The translations under genes and the position numbers were made by a program. Below are positions 12,201-24,853 of a DNA stretch of 64,000 bases, piece by piece. The first letter of the stretch is position 1. Every line of letters starts with the position of its first letter. Location of the stretch: NCBI GenBank assembly GCA_021904315.1, contig CM038916.1, positions 4,278,001 to 4,342,000 of the forward strand, in the 5' to 3' direction. This stretch comes from Sphagnum magellanicum. Its lineage: Eukaryota > Streptophyta > Sphagnopsida > Sphagnales > Sphagnaceae. The notes beneath the pieces were generated by a model. That model was not told where the DNA came from. It saw only the letters and a program-made list of their open reading frames with translations, and did not search any database.

Positions 12201-14590
12201 CAAGACAATGTTATCCATTATGGGCTTGTAATGGGCACTAGGTGTACAAACATGCCCATTACAAAATAGTATTGTGCATTTTTTGATTTATGTATTCATT
12301 TTTGAAAAATCATGATAATTAATGAAATCCAAACCAAAATTTATGACATTATCTAAGTGTAATGTGTAAATTGTATGTGATAGAATTTGTGTTTCTTTAT
12401 TCAACCCTTTGGACTTGGACCTAGATTAGGTTGTTTAATGAATTCATCATTGAATTCTAGATCCGACACCAATAGTTTTTAAAAGGATCTTTCAAAACCC
12501 ACATTACTAAGGTTGGAAAAATAAAGAAAATCACATAACATTAGTTTTGACCTAATAGATTTGCCTTACATCAACCAATATCAAAGACCTAAACAACATT
12601 AGGATCCAATTCCCAATTGAAAAAATTATGCCATGCTGCTTGAATATCTTTCCATTTTTTATAAGTAGATTATTTTCAATTTTATAAAAAATCAAATTAC
12701 AAAGTCCAATGCCATGACATAATAATCCCAAGCCATATATTCTACATTTGATTTATCACTATGCGAAGCAATGTGACACATGCACACATGTGCATGAATT
12801 AAAATAAAAGTCCATCTATGAATTCAAAACAAAGGTTGATATTATAAAGCTTTGAATAAGTAGATTTTTCAAGTAGAGATGTCTATTTATATTTGAAGTG
12901 CAAGGATTATTGAAGCTCCTACAATCAACTAACAACATTTCAATCTATTGGTTGTTTATAATCAATTGTTCTTTTCCTTTTCATCTTTGTGTTTTTGTCT
13001 TCCACAAAATTTCTCTAATCATAACTACTTTGAATTATCTATTCATGGACATGTTTACCATCTTAAAGTGGTCTTAGTAAACCAACACATTTGTTAATCA
13101 TCTCAAACAAAAATTGGATTGACTTTCATTTGTAAATTTCTGTTGTGAATCAATGATTGAGTTGATTAATTATCCTATGAAATAATATATAAGGTTTAGG
13201 ATGAAGGTGGTGCAATGCTCACACTTTCCAAAACTAAAATGCTAACCTCCAAGCTCGAATGCAAGTTCAACTTCCATTTGTTGGGCACACCTTTATGTGA
13301 TGTGCATGCCCTTTTGCACAATCTATAGCAAATGGCCAATGGTAGGTGCTACTTGTTCCTCCAAGTTTATGTGCAATGTTTGTGTTTGCTTGTGATTTGC
13401 AACAATATTTTACAACTAAGAACACAAAACATGCCCCAAAAAAAAACATGTTGGAAATAATACATGAATGTGTCAAAGTGTTGATCATCTGAAGGAAATT
13501 CAATTTAAATATTTCAATAGAGCCAATAAATGGTACCATTGTTTTAGTTTTCACAATTTTAAAGTGTTAATCAACCTTTTCTATGATGAAATTTCACCAA
13601 ATTATCAAATTAAAAATGAAATTTTCGAATTTGACATTTTTTTTGGAAATTTCAATTGCTATAAATTAGAAAAAAGAGGAAAATCACCAAATTTTTGTAT
13701 TTAAATCCTATCAATAACTAAAATTACACAAGGTGATTAAAATTTTGTATTTTGTATTTAGTTTATAGCCAAGTTTAACTAAAACTTCCTATGGATGGTT
13801 GCCACCTTAGCTAAATCACAAAATTCCTAACAAAAACATTGGTGCCAATGTAAAACAAGGGGGGTACAATGATTATACTCGAGTCTAGTTCTTAATTAAG
13901 CCTAAAGGCATAGGGTTAGGTATTACGTGAGGTTAGGTAGTACATAACCTACCCAAAAGTTTGAACGCAATACCTTCTAGAGGAGATTAAACATCTATCT
14001 ATGACGGAAGGTAGTTAGTTAGTTTTGTTTTGTTTGTACCAATGAGATCCACCAAACTGGGATGCTTCAAATCACATTCTTGGTCTCTTTGGAAAGCTCT
14101 CAAGGAGGAGGGGTGCATCGGCTTGGTTTCATCGCATTTGGACTTGCAGTGCAAAAGTTCTTGAATGTTGAATGATTTTTCACTGAAAATCAAATTAAAT
14201 TGTACCTGAAAATTTCGGAGGAATTGGAATGTGCCTTTGGTGTTATTGAAAAGATCCTGATGAGCAGGATTTAATGGAATTTATTTGGTAAGATTTGGAT
14301 TCAAAATTGTGGAAGATATTGATTTTTAAGTGATTTCTGCCGCAGAAAATTCAAATAATTTTTTTTAAAAAAACCAGGTTTTGGAAGGAAAAATCAGTTG
14401 AGGACATCATAACACTTGAGCCAACAGCACAGGCCACATTAGTCTTAGCTAATATACCACAAGCTCTCATGTGTGAGGGATTTGTGGAATCTTGTTATTA
14501 AACTTTACACAAGCAAATGGACTTAAAAGTTAAAGCCACTCAAGTATGTCAACTTTAAATAGAACATTCCACAACACTTTCACACAAATA
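9291..14590. other. AT-rich, CpG-poor decayed repeat DNA
   Basis: No gene is recognisable in this 5.3-kb stretch. It is about 70% A+T, almost free of CpG, rich in TG/CA, and full of stops in all frames. This is the pattern expected of old methylated transposons that lost CpG by deamination. No terminal repeats or target duplications could be paired by eye. Confidence 0.5.
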
Positions 14591-14594
14591 AGAG

Positions 14595-14660
14595 CTTGTG
14601 GACTAGCAATTCATATTCTCATCTTCCTTTAAGAAGTTTCGGGTTCAAAATCCTTAACCT
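14595..14660 (+). repeat. tRNA-like SINE head, decayed
   Basis: A block reading TTGTGGACTAGCAAT (A-box-like) is followed about 40 bases later by GGGTTCAAAATCC, a B box with one extra base. The spacing and order match tRNA-derived SINEs. No flanking duplication was identified. Confidence 0.35.
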
Positions 14661-15601
14661 TGAAAACCAGTTTGATACTCCATTGTTCTCTCACTAGTAA
14701 GAACCAAGCTATACATGTTCAAACCAAAAGGGCTTTGTTTCTTTGAGTAATAATGTAAGAATTGAGGCAAGTATTGATTTTTAAAATAAAAATTGTATAC
14801 TTCCTAAACCAGGTCAATTCTCTGAAAAAGGTGAGAACCCACCAAACAACACTACATGAGTTGAAATGTTTGGAACTCTCGACCTCCTTGCAATGCAAGT
14901 TGTTGTTGGATGAGTTCATCACTACACCATGTTAGATGTTCACCTAAATGAACCCACCACTTACAGAAAAAGGTCATGAGCTGAAATAGTTATCAAAAAC
15001 CATTCCCATACCCTTCATTATTCTTATGCTTAGTTTTTTTCAAATCAAATTAAGAGGCCAAAACAAAGTGGAAATACATTCAAAACTTGAGAAAGTTTGG
15101 TATTCTAGTTTCATTTTGATATTTGAAAATAATCAATTGATAATTTTCTCTTTTGTTCAGTCTAGATGATCAATCATTATATTACTTTAGTATGTGAGAA
15201 AACCCAAACTTCCTCTCCCATCCCCACTCACCCCTTCCCCCTTTCCCTCCTAACCAAACCAAACCATAAACCCTAGGACAAGGATGTGAGGTTTAGACTT
15301 TAGACCTAATAGCTATGCTAAAAGGGGGATTTATTTAAGAGGTAGGTTAGTGATCACATCATTGGCTATCTACACCTAAAACGGTTGCTTGGGGACGGGA
15401 TTGCATGGCACGTCTTTGCCAAGTTAGGTAATGTAAACTTCCCAAATCTTTCCAACACTTGTAGTCCAAATGGGAGGATGGGAAAAAGCAAGGAAATGCA
15501 TTGTTGACCACATGAATGGTGGCTTGGGTGTTGGTTCTTTGAACAAACTCTTAATTTTCAGACCTAATTTTTTTGACTTATGTAGGTTGCAAGCTCGTTT
15601 A

Positions 15602-15983
15602 GATCTTGGCTTTTGGTCGCTCTCAACCTAAAGCACATATATGGATCTTGGCTTTGGGTTGCTCTTAACGTAAGCACATGTGGATCTTGGTTTTGGGTCG
15701 CTCTTATCCTAAGCACATGTGGATCTTGGCTTTTGGTCACTCTTAACCTAAAGCACATATATGGATCTTGGCTTTGGGTTGCTCTTAACCTAACACACAT
15801 GAGGATCTTGGCTTTGGGTCGCTCTTAACCTAAGCACATGTGGATCTTGGCTTTTGGTTGCTCTTAATCTAACCAAATGTGGATCTTGGCTTTGGGTTGC
15901 TCTTAATGTAAGCACATGTGGATCTTGGGTTTGGGGTCACTCTTCACCTAATCAAATGTGGATCTTGGCTTTTGGTCGCTCTT
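15602..15983. repeat. ten-unit minisatellite with higher-order pattern
   Basis: Ten tandem units of 39-42 bp each start with GATCTTGG and contain a TTTTGGTCGCTCTTAACCTAA-like core. Units cycle in threes: units 1, 4, 7 and 10 carry CTTTTGGT; units 2, 5 and 8 carry CTTTGGGTTGCTC; units 3, 6 and 9 carry TTTGGGTC or TTTGGGGTC. So the array grew by copying roughly 120-bp trimers. Open frames on both strands across it (repeated ATQSQDPH-type peptides) are a result of the repeat. Confidence 0.9.
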
Positions 15984-18500
15984 TTTTGATGACTTAGCAA
16001 TGGCAACACAAAGACAACCTTTTCCTTTTGAAAACTTTGTCATTGCATCCATGACCTTTGTGGATTGAATCGATTAGCAAGTGTAACTTTGTGACCCTCT
16101 CTCTATAAGGAGCTTTTGGTCAACCCTAACTTTTGTGAAACTCTATTATGTTTGAGCAGCTTTTCTTTAAAAGCCCGATGACCCACAAGACTAGACAGTT
16201 GCTTTGCAGCTGGTGGATGTGTCGGGTATGAGCTCATTACACGTGCTACATTATTTTACAAATTGGTGTCCACCATGCAACTTGTCTTGGCTTTTATGAA
16301 TGTTTTGTTGTGTCGTAAGTGTCAATCAATTCTCGATAGGAAGATGTAGAAGAAATGGTGATCACTTTTTAAGAATATTTCATCAAATCTGGCTATAAAC
16401 CAGATATGAAGAGGTACAATTTTTTTAATAAACCTTTATTATATATATGGCTACACACTGAAAAAAACAACCATTAGAATCTGGCAAATTTTTTCCCTCC
16501 CTCACTTCTGGCAATGGAAACTCTCCAAAATGATTCATTTTTGAAGTTTTAAATTTCACTTAAAGCCAAATAAATAAATAATAATTAAATAATAAAATGA
16601 CTGGTTTTTTTAAAAATTAAATGGATGCAGCAAGCAGAATTTTTTATTTTAAAAAATTCAATTTTGCTTTTCAGGGCATAAGCTCCAAACAACATGTCAA
16701 TTGCTTCCAGGGAAGTTCAAGTGCTGGGTTTCAATGAAAATAAAGCATGTAATGACCTCTAAAGGGGTGAAAAAGAAGGCTTAGCTTAGAACCTAGTGAG
16801 GAAGTATGGAAGTCTTTTTACTTAAGTAAGATGCCGACTTTGTTAGGAACCATGAATAGTTTTGCAAACTAAGAGGGCTAAGAAGTACATAACCAAGCAT
16901 GTAAGGAATTTTGTAGCTACCAGGTGTGGTTTTTTTTTTTTTTTTTTTTTTTGGTGGGGGGCCAATTTTGCATTGTAACTAAAAAAAAATGGAAATTTCT
17001 CGATAATATGTTAATAATTTTCCCATATATATATGATATTTTTTGCTAAAAGAAAAAATAAAATTATTATTAAGTAGGGAGATACTAGATACATAATCAA
17101 TGGTTATAGCTAGTTCATCATAGTTACTATGCAAAAGTTCACAAACACTCGGGAGACAAAATTGATGAGTCATTCACTCATTCATTCATTCATTGTGTAC
17201 TCCCTAGAATTTGTTGCAATGGCAGCTTTTTTTCCTGACATTTTCAGTATTGTGGGCGGGGTGTGGGGCCGTGGGGTCCCAAGTTTTATAATAATAAAAA
17301 AAATTGTTGTCCATTCCAATAAGGCAATATAATAATTAATCAATTTTTGTTACTTCCCGACTCGCCGCTTAACAACATAGTTGGATGTTTTCCTTTGTCT
17401 TTTAGTGCCACAAGGAGACTCTTTGACACACACTTTGATATTTGAACTGAGTGTGTGTGATGATGAGGGTCCCCGCTACTAGTAAGTAAACTATAGAGAG
17501 AAAAAGAACTTGGAGTGTTGGTAGGAAGCAAAATTCGTAAAAGCACTAATATTTCATGAATTTACGGATGTCCATTATTTGTTCTTTGTAGGAGTTTTGT
17601 GGGCCATTGTATATCATAAAAGTTGAGCGTTGGCATAGGAAGCCAAATAAACATATTGGAGGAGCTCAAGAGAAACACCTTGAGAGGGCTCAAATCAATG
17701 CCTTTGGTTTGGAGAGGGAATAACAAATTCATGTTACTCTCTAAGTTTCCCATATCGAATTGGAGCACAGACAAAATCACCAAGATCTAGAGATGAACTA
17801 CGTGAAGCATTTTCCTTCCCCCGGCAACCTAGAAGAAACACAAGTGATAGAGCCATGATTCACAAAGTGAGGGAGGGTATGGAGGAAGAGGGCTAGGGTT
17901 AACCGGCACCCATTGTTGGTACCTTCGTGTTTTTGTGTGAAGCCTCTTAGCGGCCATATTTAGCCAAAAAAATGTTAGATTTGAACTCATCTTGACCCTG
18001 ATTTAGTCTACAAATGGGATATTTGTAATATTTAGAAATAATTTGAATGGATTTTAGGATTTTTACCATGGTACCAACAAGGGTATTAGTTCCTCCAAGG
18101 CGGAGGGAGAGAGGGTCGAGCCAATTTAGAGGTGAATAGGGTCAAGGCATTCTTGAAGGACCCAATGGCATAGAGCTCCAAGGTTCAATACATTAGCATT
18201 CAAGGAGTAGGTGAAACTCAAAAAAAACCATAATTCGGGTGGTAAACTGAGTTTCATCCTGTCTTTCCTTTTTCATGAGCGCCTCCATTGATGCTACATA
18301 TATTTTCACTGCTCCTAGCTGTACAACTACTATAATTACTCTCGAACCTTGTGCATTAAATGCTGAGTTTCAGCATTTCATACTGAGATTTAATAAAAAT
18401 TTCCTTAGTTTGCTGATACCATTGAAAGAGGGGATAGTAGGTGAAAGGAGGCCGAAAGACAGGGTGACTTTAGGATAGCTGAATATAAAACCTAAACTCA
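15984..18500. other. intergenic DNA, no gene seen
   Basis: AT-rich sequence with a run of about 23 T at 16930-16952 and no coding signal. Short frames have no recognisable domains and no splice-consistent extension. Confidence 0.5.
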
Positions 18501-19990
18501 ACTAACCTTATACACATGCACACACAATATAATTCAATCAGACTACATTTAAATTCAAGGATTTACTTAAATAGTAGGATATATGGTAAATCCCTCTTCA
18601 GAAAAAAAATAAATGCAAATAGCTCAGAGCTCCACCTTCAAGCTTTGGTCTCCTATTCCAAATTTTGTAATATAAGACTCTCACGTACAAGAAACAATCA
18701 AAGTGTGGGGGTGCGGACATGGTCCACACTCCAAACTTTTGAGAACAACAACAAATTTTCAACGACAAGAGTGTCAACTCAAAGGTTTTCCAAAGAAGCA
18801 CACCAACTCTTTGGCCCAGGGGATTTGCTTGGTAACCATTTGGGTTATGGGCCATGTCTGTCTCCAAGCCTCATATTCATGCACACATGGAGGAACATTA
18901 CTTACTTAGTAAGCAACTCCCTTTTTATTTTCTATGTGTATTTTGAGGGATCTCCCCCAAGCAGAAGAACCCTAGGCCCTTATGCAAGGGGAGTTCCCCC
19001 AATTGTACATGTTCCCACGTTCCCATGGAAATACTTCTTTTCTACAAAATGGAAAAGAAGCCAGGAAATCAAAAAAGAGAGCTATTTACACAAGGGGAGG
19101 TTCCTGTTGTTCTCATGCGTTCTCCTCGTGAGGTTTGGGAACACCCTCAGCCCTTAGGAGAACACACTTGTATGGGAACCTCCTCTACGACTTTCTCTTT
19201 GTGGAAGTTGCAGCTCAGTGAGGTCCTCTGAGGAGGAGATTACGAGAATATACCCACATTTCCGAGGACCTAACCATGCATTATGGCGTGTCGACATTTG
19301 TTTTTCACATCTCATGGCCAAGACTGTAATTGTCGTGCAAGGAACAAATGGCAGGCGCTTAAAAATGTAAGAGTCTGCCAAGACATCTAAGATGACCTCT
19401 AGTGTGTCGGGGAGGGGGATATATTATGTGTAGCGTAATGTGCAACTCCACATGCGTTACCGGAATAAGGACCCTTGCAAGGTGGAGCCCAAGCGGGCCC
19501 AATTCCAATAATGCCCATGGCTTGAGAGTGTTATTATGCAATGTAAAAATTGACGAGTTGATTTTTATTTGTTAAGTTGATATTAAGTTAATAGAATGGT
19601 TTTTTTTCCAATGGTTTTCCCAGGTGTGAATGAGTAGGAAAAAAGTTAAGTTAACTAACGTTTTGGGTTAGTGCTAACTAATTAGACCTTAAATAGCCTT
19701 TAACGCTTTTTACTTACAAGAAAAGAATGGAGAAAACCAATGCACAAGAGACATGGCGAATAGTTTGACAACTTGAAAGACGGCAAAGGAAAGCTAAAAG
19801 ACGGCGGAAAGACCGTTAGTGTGTCGCCTACTGCACAAACAACTTGTTTGTTTGTAAAATAGATTCTTTTTCTTTTGTAAGCTTTTGAAGAACAGCTTGG
19901 GCCAAAATGAGAGAGCATCATCTTTTCTTTTTCTTTTCTTTTCTTTTACCACGGGGAAACCAGAAATTAACTCAGTTGAGGTTCATCCAG
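18501..19990. other. intergenic DNA with imperfect inverted repeat
   Basis: A 213-codon open frame at 18516-19157 is the only long one, but its composition is not protein-like. At 19092-19187 the arms GGGGAGGTTCC...GTTCTCCT and AGGAGAAC...GGGAACCTCC form an imperfect hairpin of about 90 nt, possibly part of a small inverted-repeat element. Confidence 0.35.
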
Positions 19991-20029
19991 GACTGAAGGT
20001 CATAACGGGTATCCAGTGGTTGGTGTGCT

Positions 20030-20560
20030 GGTGGGTGCTGGTTCACTCTGAATTCTCAATTAAGCTGGATGGGAAGGGGGGTTATCATTGCCATTCCAGC
20101 CAAATTGGTGTATTCAAATTGGTGTATACAACAGCCACATCTACAGCGGTGCTCAGTATGTGATCTGCAGAGTAAAATTGGATGAAGGAAAGTCAAAACA
20201 TGCCGATCTGGCTCAAGAAAATGGTTTTGGCTCAGCATAATTGCACAATCTGCAGTGGATGGCAAAAGGCACAGCAATGCACCTGCAGAAAAGAGTGTGA
20301 TAAATATGATCTGACTGCTGCTGAGTGTTTCCGATTGGTTCATCATAATGATTGGTCCAGGTGGTTTTCTATTAGTAGTCCGTGACCTAGTTGCTGTCCC
20401 ATTTTCAGTTTCATGGGTGGGTTTGCAAAACAGTAGGCTACATAACTAAACTTGGATGTGAAAAATAATTTTTTTTTGGCAGGTCACGTACTGAGCACCA
20501 CTGCTGGAGATGCTCTTACAAAAGACTTACCTATTACACAAGTAAGCAATTTGTTTAGCA
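20030..20560 (+). pseudogene. possible decayed exons of unknown gene
   Basis: Base composition rises here, and splice-like signals flank short open blocks. One block is a TTTGGCAG acceptor followed by GTCACGTACTGAGC, reading HVLSTTAGDALTKDLPITQ up to a GTAAGC donor at about 20540. Another block near 20125-20210 reads AQYVICRVKLDEGKSK in one frame. The blocks do not join in one frame and I do not recognise the family. They could be remnants of a gene or chance. Confidence 0.2.
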
Positions 20561-21310
20561 AAATGCATTATTGGAGAAGGTGGGTTTAGGGTCAAAATTT
20601 CACCATCCATTGTGGAGTACTACAAAGCAAAAAGCCAGAAAACCCGTACAATAATCCAAGCAAACTGAAAATTTGCAGAAGAATGGTGGGTGCTCCTTCA
20701 GTGTCCTTGAAGCGGGAAATTTCATGCTCCATTTGAGTAGGTAGCACAATAATCTCCAACAAAATGTTGCAGAAGCAAAAAAGACCACTTGGAATGAAAC
20801 TATGGTGTGCAAAGTTTTACACCAGTGTTGGGTGGTTTTTACAATCAGGAACAGAGCCCCAGCGGTTATCAAGCAGGTTCTTAGGGTTGATAACCATGTG
20901 ATCGCACTACAAGGACTGAATAAATGGGTTTAGGGTCAGAGCTAGCGGTTCTTTGATTCTGACCTTTTTCAAATAACCAGAATCGAAGGTTCTCTAATTT
21001 CAATATTATTATTTTTGAATCTGGAACCAGCGGTTATTAACAAAATCAAATACCCACCCAACACTGGCAAAGACTCACACATAAGGGATTGCTGAGAGCA
21101 AACTGAACAACCCCTGATGTCATGAAATGTGAATTTTGAACCTTGCAACTGTTTGGAATCAAAGGGTTCTTCACAAACTAAAATCCAAACAGAGATGCTC
21201 GTCTACAGCTTATCACACAAGAAACAACAAGGGGTGTGTCACACTCTGGCCTTGCCATCTGCATTAAAGAAGTATCTTAAGGCAAAAAGACAAATAACAG
21301 AAACTCAAGT

Positions 21311-21590
21311 ATTTCACCATGCAAAAATATAATCTTCAAAAACCCGTCTAAAAGAAACCAAAATCCTTCAACATATTATATAACTCTGTAACTAATCTCA
21401 AGTTTCATCATGCAAAAATATAATCTTCAAAAAATCCTCTAAAAGAAACCAAAACCCTTCAACATATTATAACTCTCTCACTAATCTCAAGTTTCAACAT
21501 AAGCCAAAATGTCATCTTTCAAAGATCCTTGTATAAAATTAGACCTATTGACCTAGGGGCCAAAATCCCTTAACCTACTATAACTCTATA
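21311..21590. repeat. three tandem ~90-bp units, progressively diverged
   Basis: The first unit starts at about 21311 (TTTCACCATGCAAAAATATA), the second at about 21402 (TTTCATCATGCAAAAATATA). A third, more diverged unit starts at about 21491 (TTTCAACATAAGCCAAAATG). All share a CTTCAACATATTATAACTCT-like tail. The third unit holds a short insertion. Confidence 0.75.
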
Positions 21591-23764
21591 ATGAATCTAA
21601 ACATAATATCCTTGCATTGGTAGGCGAGGCCAACAAACACAAAATGGAGTGTTTTAATCTTTGCACCCTGTAATAATACACCTTGAAACATGTACTTACA
21701 TCAAGCTCCATGTCCTTGGCAAGAAAGAACATTGAGTCCAAAACCATCTACGCGGCCTCAACGACAAATGTAACTGTACAACATCTCTGCTATTGCTACT
21801 CATGTTGGGAAGTGAATTGTTGATAGAGAGTAGTAAAACTTGGGCTATGAAGCTCTTGGTCTTTGTGAGCTCTCCTGTAACTTAGTGTTTAATCTGATAG
21901 GAACAACTATTGGGAAAGAGCAAGTGCACATCAGTTTGTTATGGCTGCCATGATTTTCTTTCATGTATCACGAACACAACAAGCTGACACCACAACGGAT
22001 TGTATCTTCATGTCTATCAAGCAACCCACACAAAATGTGCATCTACCAAACAATTGTTTTTTTGTCTTGCATCACCCAAGTCGTCACGAATGATTGAATT
22101 TCATCCTTGTGAGGAAACACTCAAATCGGCCCAAACCTATAGAGTTCACACAATTGCAAAACAACCCAGCTACACTTCTCAATGGGATATGACAACAAGC
22201 ATCCCACGTTGTTACCTTGAAACCTTATTAATTTAAAGCACTCCCATCTCACAAGGATTCTCATCACCTTCAATTAAATATCCCAATATGTTGACATGAA
22301 GCAAGCCTTTTGCAAAACTCATGATGGAGAGTTTTTCATCACCATTCAAACCTCATGTCATATCCATCACTCACTTCATTTGTCATCATTCATCATAATT
22401 GCCCATCATCATGGATGAACACTTAACTTGTGGATTGTGTTAACTAAAGAGCTTCAACATCTAATGCATATCCCCAATTCAACCTTCTAATTATAAATTG
22501 GCCATGCCTTCATAATTTCCTCAATGATTTAAAGTGTTTGTATCATTAAAACATAAAATGTTTGGAGATTTGTCAATCTAACGGCAGAGAAGATCTCAAT
22601 ATCCATCCAATTATCATCTCATCCATTTTCTTTCTCTCGCACCCTAATAATAATAATAACAACAACCTAAACTACAATTGGATTTAATTAAATCATTTAA
22701 AACTTTGCCCTCCAACCTATTTAGATGGTTTCAAAACCTTTTTTGGGGGATTTATTGTTTTATTCCTCTAGTTAACTTCCTACCCATATAAATAACAATT
22801 GCTTCGAATCCTTTTTGAACTTGTTTTCAAAACCAGTTTGAGAAAAAAATTATTTTGAAATATGTAATGATACCTTGGCATACATATGATAATATTCATA
22901 TAAGGAGTGCACCCTAAATTGCATTCTGTTGCAACATGGAAAATTATCAAGGTATTAACACTAATACCATTTGATAAGCCCTTGTTGAGATGCAAGGAAA
23001 TAAAACCCTCCGTGACCAAACTTCTTATCCTTATTTTTTAAACACGTTCATTTTGTGCATTTGTAAAGGTTAAAATATTATTTTTTCAAATAACAATTTT
23101 TGTGTGGATCTACAAATCTAGCCATGTTAACCTTAGATCTGTCGAAAAATGAAATGACAAATGTGTTTTCAACAATGTCCTCAATCTACAAAATGTCTTC
23201 CTGTCTTGTACAATTTTTAAAAATTAATTTTAAAAATAATAATAATGAAAAATAATGAAAGACAAAAGAAAACAAGGAAAGAAACAACTTTGAGCCCTAG
23301 CTTACATCTTGGTTCTCCAAACTAAGAACTTTCTTTTTAGCTACATTTTATTTTTTTTGTGTCTAGACCAATTGAATTTCCCTTCAAAATGATGTCATGC
23401 AAATGCCACCTCAAATTGGTTTGAAATGGTTTTAGATTACATTTGAAAACATTGAGTCCAATTTATGGCTATTGACTAATAAGGTTGTTTCATTTTTTGT
23501 TGGACCTTTCCCCCCTTGGAACCTCATATAAAGTGCCCATTAATGTAGCTAAAATGTACATATTGTTGCAAGCTACATGGTTGCACAATGACCAAATTTC
23601 AATGTTCATCAAGTCATTTCATGGTCAATTAGTGGTTTAAATTTAATCACATGATGGTTTAAGAGTGTTACAAAGGGTGCAATAAAAGGTTGCCACTTGA
23701 TTCCTTAGATGCTAACAATGTGCTTTATTCTAGCTTATTCTAGTTTTTTTTTTCTTTCCCTTAA
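21591..23764. other. intergenic DNA, no gene seen
   Basis: AT-rich, stop-rich sequence. No conserved protein block, RNA gene or paired terminal repeat was found. Confidence 0.5.
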
Positions 23765-23995
23765 TGAATTTGATCAATTAACTAATCTTGCCCATGATGT
23801 AAATAGTTGAGATTAGTCATTTCTAGGTTAGTTTTTAATACATATAAATGAGCATGCATTTTCAACACTAAAGTAGATGATGAATTTGATCAATTAACTA
23901 ATCTTGCCCATGATGTAAATAGTTGAGATTAGTCATTTCTAGGTTAGTTTTAATACATATAAATGAGCATGCATTTTCAACACAAAAGTAGATGA
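23765..23995. repeat. 116-bp direct tandem duplication
   Basis: The sequence from TGAATTTGATCAATTAACTA at 23765 to 23880 is repeated almost base for base at 23881-23995. The two copies differ at only a few positions (one T in a T run, ACTAAAG versus ACAAAAG), so the duplication is recent compared with its surroundings. Confidence 0.9.
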
Positions 23996-24429
23996 TTGAT
24001 AAAAAGGGCCTTGTCCATTTTAGGTTTAGTTACATTAGGTATTTTGAAAGAAAAATAAATAATTTTTTAAAAAAATAGCCACATAAACAGCACAAAAAGT
24101 AGATAGGGTTACAAATGTCACTTACCCATTGGTTCCAAGTTGAAGCCAAAATTTTTACCTCAACCCAAAAGAAGAAAAAAAACTCCCACTTAATCACAAA
24201 GCTTTGTGACCAAAGTGCACGGAAATGGATGAATGAATTAGTGAGAACTGTTTCCATCTATCCATCCGGCGTTCTGAACTCTATCCATTTTGTGGACACT
24301 GCGTGTGCAGCGGCATCAAGCGCGCAAGCGAAAGGGACGCGAAGACGGAGGAGGAGTGACAGGGCGAGCTCGAGCGCTCGGCTCGAGAGCACGGGAAAGA
24401 AAAGGAGGAAAACGGTGGTGGGTCTCAGC

Positions 24430-24853
24430 ATGGTGATGTCTGCTTTGTGCTCTGTTGCGTCTGTAGTCAGAATAGTGCCCCTTTCTACTGTTGCTAGTAG
24501 TATCTCGAAGTCGAGCAGCGTGAAGCTGCCGCAGCTAGTGGCGCAACGGCAGCAGCAGCAGGTGTCTGCTGCTGGTAAGTGTATGGCGGCCTCTTCTTCG
24601 GTGGAAGTGACAATTGAGTGATAATTGCGGATCCGTCCCTGCAATACGCCAATCTCATGTGGTTCCGGGGTTCCTACAACGCGCAGGTGTTTGTGGGAGA
24701 GGATGAGCCCGCAGATTCTGTGGTGCGTCGCTTCCGCAAAGCCGTCATGATGGCTGGTGTCATCCCTGAGTGCCGCCGCCACCGTTTCTTTGAAAGACCG
24801 CAGGACATCGTGAAGCGCAAGCAGTAAAATGCGCGACGCAAGAAACCCAGGTA
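24430..24853 (+). pseudogene. plastid ribosomal protein bS21c, broken copy
   Basis: The reading frame from ATG 24430 starts with a Ser/Val-rich stretch (MVMSALCSVASVVRIVPL) that looks like a chloroplast transit peptide. It runs to a TGA at 24619-24621. The S21 core is in another frame from about 24624. It reads PSLQYANLMWFRGSYNAQV, EDEPADSVVRRFRKAVM, AGVIPECRRHRFFE and PQDIVKRKQ. Removing 11 bases between two AATTG copies (24612-24616 and 24623-24627) would restore V-T-I-A-D-P across the join. A TAA at 24825-24827 then interrupts the basic tail, which goes on as NARRKKPR up to a CCCAG/GTAGGTG donor at 24853. So the core is well conserved but the gene carries two breaks. bS21 is part of the 30S subunit near the 16S 3' end. 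The retained donor argues for a duplicated gene rather than a reverse-transcribed copy. A sequencing error is the alternative. Confidence 0.65.

Noticed and set aside
15564-15828. Repeat-peptide frames on both strands
   Set aside because: They are by-products of the 40-bp minisatellite; both strands are open equally.
18516-19157. 213-codon plus-strand open frame
   Set aside because: No domain, odd composition, no splice support and no homologous pattern recognised.
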